Assembly: GCA_016202845.1 (NCBI GenBank)
Contig: JACQNW010000042.1
Span: 1-9,899 of the forward strand
Source of the DNA: Candidatus Aenigmatarchaeota archaeon
GTDB taxonomy: Archaea; Aenigmatarchaeota; Aenigmatarchaeia; GW2011-AR5
Direction: 5' to 3'
Length of the DNA: 9,899 nucleotides
Shown here: piece after piece, positions 6,645 through 9,899 of the stretch
Layout of the letters: each line of letters opens with the position of its first letter
How positions within the stretch are numbered: the first letter of the stretch is position 1
Program-made: the position numbers and the translations under genes
The notes under the pieces: generated by a model
Database searches by the model: none
Told to the model about the DNA's origin: nothing
What the model saw: only the letters and a program-made list of their open reading frames with translations

Positions 6645-6666
6645 CTTAAGTTAACTTATATTAACT
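6643..6666. repeat. Overlapping palindromes, candidate operator
   Basis: AACTTAAGTT (6643-6652) and TAAGTTAACTTA (6647-6658) are perfect palindromes that overlap. AGTTAA (6649-6654) and TTAACT (6661-6666) form a further inverted repeat with a six-base spacer. The block lies between the shared TATA box and the ATG at 6667. It is a natural binding site for the N-terminal HTH of the MNT protein and could repress that gene and perhaps the divergent ribonuclease. Confidence 0.45.
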
Positions 6667-7215
6667 ATGATTTATATGTATAAACTAAACTTTACAAAGC
6701 TACAGCAGGAAATAATGAGGTTTCTTTTCATGAATGCAGGCGAGTCGTTTAATGCAAGAAATCTGGCATTGCACATTAAAGTAAGCCAGCCTGCAATAGC
6801 AAAGTCCCTGCCGCTGCTGCAAAACCATGGTATAATTCATGTGTCAAAGGATAGGAATTCAAAAAGACTAACTATAGAGCTGAACAGGGAAAATCCACTT
6901 GTTATAGGGATGAAAAGAGCCGATAATATAAGACAACTATACGAATCTGGCCTTGTAGAATTTCTTCGTGAAAAATTCCCCAGCTGCACCATTATGGTAT
7001 TTGGCAGTTTTGCCAGGGGAGAAGATACGTCCAGATCAGACATAGACATAGCAATCGTAGGCGCAAAGAGCAATGATCTTGATCTAAGAGACTATGAAAA
7101 AACATTTGCAAAAAAAGTAAACATAAATTTTTACAACTCATTCAAGGAAATAAGCTCTGAATTAAGGAATAATATTTTTGGAGGAATACTGTTGTCGGGG
7201 TGGATAGATTTATGA
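6667..7215 (+). CDS. Winged-helix/MNT-type nucleotidyltransferase (antitoxin-like)
   Basis: A 182-aa two-domain protein. Residues 8-75 form a winged helix-turn-helix (ARNLALHIKVSQPAIAKSLPLL is the recognition region) followed by a short wing with SKDRNSKRLTI. Residues 80-182 form a minimal nucleotidyltransferase with the GSX10DXD signature (G113-S114, D125, D127 in SDIDIAIV). In MntA/HepT toxin-antitoxin pairs the MNT protein transfers AMP groups to the HEPN toxin. The third acidic residue expected on a later strand is not obvious: that strand reads VNINFYN (151-157), so activity is uncertain. The start at 6667 fits a leaderless transcript; an ATG at 6676 is possible. The stop overlaps the HEPN gene (ATGA), consistent with a coupled pair. 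The fused HTH suggests autoregulation at the palindromes just upstream. Confidence 0.88.
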   Translation: MIYMYKLNFTKLQQEIMRFLFMNAGESFNARNLALHIKVSQPAIAKSLPLLQNHGIIHVSKDRNSKRLTIELNRENPLVIGMKRADNIRQLYESGLVEFLREKFPSCTIMVFGSFARGEDTSRSDIDIAIVGAKSNDLDLRDYEKTFAKKVNINFYNSFKEISSELRNNIFGGILLSGWIDL

Positions 7216-7673
7216 TGCCTCTAAAAACGTTTGATGATTATCTGAAAGAAGGCATAGCAAGAAAACAGTCTCCTGACAAGCTAAGGTCCATGTCGCTTGT
7301 TGCAGAATCAACAGAATCTTACGGAATACTTTTTTCTTTTATTGGCAAAGTCGGCCTCGATGACAATAATGCGAATCATGTGATAAAAAATGCCTACGAT
7401 ATAATAATGGAGCTCATCAGAGCGAAAATGTTTTCAGACGGGTTTAGCACAAGCGGAAAAGGCGCGCACGAAGCTGAAGTGTCTTACCTGAATAAACTGG
7501 GCTTCAGCGACAGGGATGTTAATTTTGCAAACGATTTGCGCTGGTTCAGGAACGGCATCATGTATTATGGTAAAAAATTTGACAAAAATTACGCAGAGCG
7601 TGTGATAGAATTTCTGAAAAGAATTTATCTTCTTCTCAAGAAGATGTGTGAAAAACCCGTCAATAAAAAATAA
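7212..7673 (+). CDS. HEPN-domain protein (toxin-like partner of the MNT protein), degenerate active site
   Basis: A 153-aa all-helical HEPN-domain protein, partner of the upstream MNT nucleotidyltransferase. HEPN toxins are RNases with an RX4H or RX4HXY motif. Here the corresponding segment is FRNGIMYYG, with R113 kept but Tyr118 where His is expected, so the usual RNase motif is broken. The second helix pair (AYDIIMELIRAK...GKGAHEAEVSYL, 61-92) fits the HEPN scaffold. The ATG at 7212 overlaps the previous stop and has GGTG at 7199-7202 nine bases upstream. A GTG at 7200 would destroy that spacing by starting in the ribosome site. The protein may bind nucleotide or RNA without cutting, or use a different chemistry. 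Confidence 0.85.
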   Translation: MMPLKTFDDYLKEGIARKQSPDKLRSMSLVAESTESYGILFSFIGKVGLDDNNANHVIKNAYDIIMELIRAKMFSDGFSTSGKGAHEAEVSYLNKLGFSDRDVNFANDLRWFRNGIMYYGKKFDKNYAERVIEFLKRIYLLLKKMCEKPVNKK

Positions 7674-7712
7674 GCGGACAGTTTAGCACTCCGAAAGGTA
7701 CCGACTATAAGG

Positions 7713-7720
7713 TATATAAA
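7713..7720 (+). promoter_or_regulatory. Strong TATA box of the 7743-9899 operon
   Basis: TATATAAA is centred 26.5 nt before the ATG of the small ORF at 7743, the same spacing as for the genes at 1382 and 6667. RNA should start at or next to 7743. No comparably placed box precedes the wHTH gene at 7850, so this promoter probably serves the whole downstream operon, with a 107-nt leader before 7850. Confidence 0.6.
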
Positions 7721-7739
7721 ATCTTCTTTGCAGATTTTA
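7717..7739. repeat. Inverted repeat overlapping the TATA box, candidate operator
   Basis: TAAAATCT (7717-7724) and AGATTTTA (7732-7739) are perfect eight-base arms around TCTTTGC. The repeat starts inside the TATA box and ends three bases before the predicted RNA start. It therefore acts as DNA rather than RNA. This is a classic position for a repressor, with the wHTH protein encoded at 7850 as the obvious candidate. Confidence 0.5.
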
Positions 7740-7742
7740 GGT

Positions 7743-7820
7743 ATGCAAAGCTTCAATAGAAAACAAATATTAAGGGAAAATACTGTTGTAGCTTCAGCAT
7801 CATATTCTTGGTACGCTTAG
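7743..7820 (+). CDS. Candidate leaderless small ORF, 25 aa, ending Tyr-Ser-Trp-Tyr-Ala
   Basis: A short ORF starting with ATG at the predicted transcription start of the strong TATA box. It begins MQSFNRKQIL and ends VVASASYSWYA before TAG at 7818-7820. The N-terminal half is basic and polar; the C-terminal half is small and aromatic. The stop codon directly abuts the left arm of the hairpin that sequesters the start of the wHTH gene, so its translation could control that gene. Two readings are possible: a regulatory leader peptide with Tyr (7803), Trp (7809) and Tyr (7812) codons near its end, or a small peptide substrate of the operon's enzymes. Chance cannot be excluded for 25 codons. The promoter spacing and stop position are the support. 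Confidence 0.4.
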   Translation: MQSFNRKQILRENTVVASASYSWYA

Positions 7821-7857
7821 TGCGCCATAAAATTCATTAGGTGTTAAAAATGGCGCA
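7821..7857 (+). promoter_or_regulatory. Hairpin masking the wHTH start codon, with ribosome site in the loop
   Basis: TGCGCCAT (7821-7828) is a perfect inverted repeat of ATGGCGCA (7850-7857), extendable by a G.U pair (7820 with 7858). The ATG of the wHTH gene is the right arm, and AGGTG at 7839-7843, six bases before that ATG, lies in the 21-nt loop. Folded RNA would hide the start codon. A ribosome finishing the 25-codon ORF would cover the left arm and open it. The repeat could alternatively be a DNA operator. Confidence 0.5.
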
Positions 7858-8146
7858 TAACATAGCTAGAGATAATATTATAGAAATTCTGGAAAAACTG
7901 CTGGCCAAGGCTACTACAGGAAAGCAGCAGCGGATACTTTTTCTGCTTTCAAAAGATGGATTTAGGTTTACTACTACGACCAGAGCAGTGAAGATTCTTG
8001 CAGCAGAGCTCAAATGTGCAGAGTCAACTGTCTGGGATTCTCTATCTGTTCTCAAAGAGCTTGGTTTTGTCGTTTGCAACGGCAGGATAGAATTGACAAA
8101 GACAGGGAAAATATGCTCTGATTTTTTTGGTGATGAAAATGTATGA
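7850..8146 (+). CDS. Small winged-helix DNA-binding protein, probable operon regulator
   Basis: A 98-aa single-domain protein. Residues 25-75 read as a winged helix: a first helix with QQRILFLLSKDG, then ILAAELKCAESTVWDSLSVLKELGFV as the helix-turn-helix with S59-T60-V61-W62 opening the recognition helix. A short wing (VCNGRIELTKTGK, 75-87) follows. This is the usual form of archaeal MarR/ArsR-like or phage-type regulators, but I cannot name a subfamily. I chose the ATG at 7850 because AGGTG sits six bases upstream; a GTG at 7841 in frame is part of that ribosome site. The last codons overlap the next gene, so the regulator is co-translated with the operon it probably controls. Likely targets are the inverted repeats at 7717-7739 and 7821-7857. 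Confidence 0.8.
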   Translation: MAHNIARDNIIEILEKLLAKATTGKQQRILFLLSKDGFRFTTTTRAVKILAAELKCAESTVWDSLSVLKELGFVVCNGRIELTKTGKICSDFFGDENV

Positions 8147-9176
8147 GTTTGATTCAGCACCGCCAGAAAGTACAAATAACGAAATTACTGCAGGGCTCAT
8201 AAAGCAGTTACGGAAAGCGAATGCCAGTCGCTATGGTTTGAAAGAAAGAATGCCTCGCACATACCTTTTGGAAGATACAACTCTGCAAAGAAGAAAGCTG
8301 TGTTTAGGCTACAACACTTCGCATGCCAGGCCAGATAATACAGTCTTGTTTACAGGCCAGTGCATTGTAAAGTCCGAAGAAGATACAGAGTGTCCTGTAA
8401 CATTGGAAGACGCGATTGAGTGTGAAACACTTAGGGAAATATTAAACAAAACAAAAGTGCCGGTTATTTGCATGTACCCTGATTCTACCTATGAATCTTT
8501 TGCAGAAGCGTGGTCAGGCAAAAAAGTAGACAGGAGGACAATAGACGTCGCTGCTGAGAAATACATGGCATTTAGAAGGAATGTGCTGCCAGATGTAACG
8601 CATGTAAGAACAAGCGAAGTAGATGATGAAGTAAGAAAACACATAGGGCAGCTAGATCTCAAACGTCTTACAGGCAGAATAAGAAGGGTATACGGAGGCA
8701 TGGTATTAAGAGAAAACGAAGCTCATGCCCTTCAGAATACAGTATTGGAGTACGGATTTTACGCAGCCTTGTTGCCGGATATAATGAGCTTTAACGGCGA
8801 GCATGTGGTGACATTTGCAGAACCGGATGAAATATGCAGCGTTAAAGCTGCCGGAATAGCTGGCAGTGAATTATACAGCATCAGAAAATTCAGCCTTATA
8901 GGGCAGATAGCCTTGCCTTCACTTGATTATTTTTGCGGGCATGGGCGGATAAGAATGTACTCTACAGCTAGAGACCAAAGAATACACCTTAACGAGACAG
9001 ATACAGCAATAAGAGCCAAGCTGGAAAAAGATACGGACTTTTTGCTTGTTGCATTATACATGTCGCCTCTGACGTCAGAAGACGAACTGGCGCAAATAGG
9101 CAAATCTATGGATAGAAAAGCAGGCATAGACGTCATGGTGGAGCAGGTCAGAAAGTTTAGAACGTATTTGGGATGA
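8139..9176 (+). CDS. Diverged class Ic aminoacyl-tRNA-synthetase-like protein (TyrRS/TrpRS-like), motif-degenerate
   Basis: A 345-aa protein with no confident family match by eye. Its central and C-terminal parts follow the archaeal TyrRS/TrpRS plan. VPVICMYPDSTYE (107-119) matches the strand-loop that reads ..LLADLHAYL in TyrRS, and THVRTSEV (154-161) matches YVYGSEF. GRIRRVYGGM and the following helices then align. IALPSLDYFCGHGRIRMYSTAR (257-278) followed by IHLNETDTAIRAKL (282-295) parallels the NPVLTGLDGEGKMSSSKGN / I.VDDSPEEIRAKI region. The KMSKS equivalent is RMYST. No HIGH motif is seen where expected (LGYNTSHARPDNT, 56-68). It is therefore probably not a housekeeping synthetase; it could be a paralogue for amino-acid activation, tRNA-dependent transfer or regulation. 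GGTGA at 8129-8133 supports the ATG at 8139 over the one at 8133. The gene overlaps the wHTH gene by eight bases and couples to the next through ATGA. Confidence 0.5.
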   Translation: MYEFDSAPPESTNNEITAGLIKQLRKANASRYGLKERMPRTYLLEDTTLQRRKLCLGYNTSHARPDNTVLFTGQCIVKSEEDTECPVTLEDAIECETLREILNKTKVPVICMYPDSTYESFAEAWSGKKVDRRTIDVAAEKYMAFRRNVLPDVTHVRTSEVDDEVRKHIGQLDLKRLTGRIRRVYGGMVLRENEAHALQNTVLEYGFYAALLPDIMSFNGEHVVTFAEPDEICSVKAAGIAGSELYSIRKFSLIGQIALPSLDYFCGHGRIRMYSTARDQRIHLNETDTAIRAKLEKDTDFLLVALYMSPLTSEDELAQIGKSMDRKAGIDVMVEQVRKFRTYLG

Positions 9177-9439
9177 CAGAATTGGTACAAGACAAAGAAA
9201 TAGGCAGAGGCATTGTAAGTAGCAGGTCATTAAAAGGCACAACAGAAATAAAGTCATTTTTTGGCCCTGATGATGCTTGGAGAACAATTAATGTATGGGA
9301 ATTTGAGATCGGTGACAGGTATGGTGAGATGCCAGAAAAGGTCGTAAAAGCAACTCATAACCCCTATGATATAGGGGATGAATTGGTACAATACGAACTT
9401 GGCACGGGATTTAGATACATAGATAGGTCGAGAGCATGA
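9173..9439 (+). CDS. Unrecognised 88-aa protein of the synthetase-like/C39 operon
   Basis: A small acidic protein of unknown function, coupled on both sides: its ATG overlaps the previous stop (ATGA at 9173-9176) and its stop overlaps the next start (ATGA at 9436-9439). It therefore probably works with those proteins in fixed proportion. It has no Cys or membrane segment. Secondary structure looks mainly beta, with an aromatic middle (DDAWRTINVWEFEIGDRYG, 33-51) and end (YELGTGFRYIDRS). The opening IGRGIVSSRSLKGTTEI faintly resembles the first strands of SET domains, but the protein is far too short and lacks the catalytic part, so I do not name it. Confidence 0.75.
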   Translation: MTELVQDKEIGRGIVSSRSLKGTTEIKSFFGPDDAWRTINVWEFEIGDRYGEMPEKVVKATHNPYDIGDELVQYELGTGFRYIDRSRA

Positions 9440-9899
9440 GAACAGTTAAAAAATTAAACATACCCTTTTACAGGCAGAGCACAAGCTTTACATGCGACCC
9501 TGCGTGCCTGATGATGGCTCTTAAATATTTCTATCCAAAAATCAGGCTTTCACAAGAGCTCGAATTTGACATATGGCGGGAATCTTATGGCATAGGCATT
9601 CCAGGCTGCATGCCTCAAGGCATCGCCTACTCTACACTAATCAGAAAATTAAACGCAATAGTTATTTGCAGAAGAAATGCAATAAATAAAATACCAAGAA
9701 AAATAGCCAAAGGAGAAAACAAACAAATAGCAGAATTAACGTCAAAAGAGCTTTTTAGAAAAGCTGCAAGCAATGGAATGAAATTAATTGACAAGTCGCC
9801 GGACATAAAAGATATAGAATTTCTTTTGGAAAAAGGTCAAGTGCCGATAATTATGGTAAATATGAAATTGCTCCACAATATAGACAGCCCTCACTGGAT
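9436..9899 (+). CDS. DUF3335/C39-like cysteine peptidase, 3'-truncated by the window edge
   Basis: First 154 residues of a papain-fold cysteine peptidase of the DUF3335 (peptidase C39-like) family. The catalytic Cys is C20 in FTCDPACLMMALKYF; the family usually has CGPAC, so Asp replaces Gly here. The next block LSQELEFDIWRESYGIGIPGCMPQGIA (39-65) is typical of DUF3335, as is VPIIMV...LHNIDSPHW, where H153 is the catalytic His just before the edge. DUF3335 proteins in bacteria are often linked to GNAT acyltransferase domains and RimK-type ATP-grasp ligases, a context proposed for peptide modification. True C39 domains cut leader peptides from exported peptides. There is no signal peptide or membrane segment in the visible part. 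The ATG overlaps the previous stop. Confidence 0.87.
   Translation, partial: MRTVKKLNIPFYRQSTSFTCDPACLMMALKYFYPKIRLSQELEFDIWRESYGIGIPGCMPQGIAYSTLIRKLNAIVICRRNAINKIPRKIAKGENKQIAELTSKELFRKAASNGMKLIDKSPDIKDIEFLLEKGQVPIIMVNMKLLHNIDSPHW

Noticed and set aside
7837..8175. - strand ORF of 112 codons opposite the wHTH gene
   Set aside because: The + strand frame has a ribosome site at ideal spacing, a winged-helix pattern and overlap with the next gene; the - strand frame has none of these.
8139..9176. Assignment as a cyclodipeptide synthase
   Set aside because: The length is well above the roughly 240 residues usual for that family, and the characteristic Tyr and Glu of the YxxxE-P segment do not line up. 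The TyrRS-like C-terminal segment fits better.
9173..9439. SET-domain methyltransferase, from IGRGIVSSRSLKGTTEI
   Set aside because: Only the first strands look similar; at 88 residues the catalytic NHS/CxPN region is missing.
1..9899. CRISPR array, rRNA or transposase
   Set aside because: No regularly spaced direct repeats, no conserved rRNA segments and no transposase reading frame were seen on either strand.

Overview
The window looks like archaeal chromosome from an AT-rich organism. The evidence is an aCPSF2-type beta-CASP ribonuclease, an archaeal-style RNA 3'-phosphate cyclase, a small alpha-crystallin heat-shock protein, an HTH-nucleotidyltransferase/HEPN pair and a DUF2797 protein. 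Several genes also have a TATA-like box centred about 26.5 nt before the start codon, as expected for leaderless archaeal transcripts, and others carry GGTG-type ribosome sites. A DPANN or similar uncultivated archaeon is plausible, but the sequence alone does not settle this.

Layout. (1) 2-1335 (+): the 3' part of a sugar-1-phosphate nucleotidyltransferase overlapping a HAD phosphatase, probably a sugar-activation pair. (2) 1382-3576 (+): an unrecognised protein, a Cys-rich DUF2797 protein and a metallo-beta-lactamase-fold hydrolase. (3) 3636-4103 (+): Hsp20. (4) 4104-4269: the gap between convergent genes. It is filled by a cloverleaf-like fold at 4133-4242, with a 15-bp closing helix enclosing three hairpins. 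The two wobble pairs in the closing helix are G.U only in + strand RNA, so this is a good candidate for an undescribed structured RNA. (5) 4270-6608 (-): aCPSF2 ribonuclease followed by rtcA, an RNA-processing pair. (6) 6609-7673: a divergent promoter whose single TATA element appears to serve both directions, followed by palindromes and an HTH-MNT/HEPN toxin-antitoxin-like pair. Its HEPN protein has lost the usual catalytic His.

(7) 7713-9899 (+, runs off the end): the most unusual part. A strong TATA box overlaps an inverted repeat. A leaderless 25-codon ORF ending in Tyr-Ser-Trp-Tyr-Ala-stop follows. Its stop directly abuts a hairpin that sequesters the start codon of a small winged-helix protein. 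That gene is followed, tightly coupled, by a highly diverged class Ic (TyrRS/TrpRS-like) aminoacyl-tRNA-synthetase-like protein lacking canonical HIGH and KMSKS motifs, an 88-aa unknown protein, and a DUF3335/C39-like cysteine peptidase. The wHTH, synthetase-like, small-protein and peptidase genes form one operon by overlap. The combination suggests an uncharacterised amino-acid or peptide modification system with its own regulator, possibly controlled by translation of an aromatic-codon leader ORF. The functional reading is inference; the gene arrangement, inverted repeats and start-codon context are visible directly.
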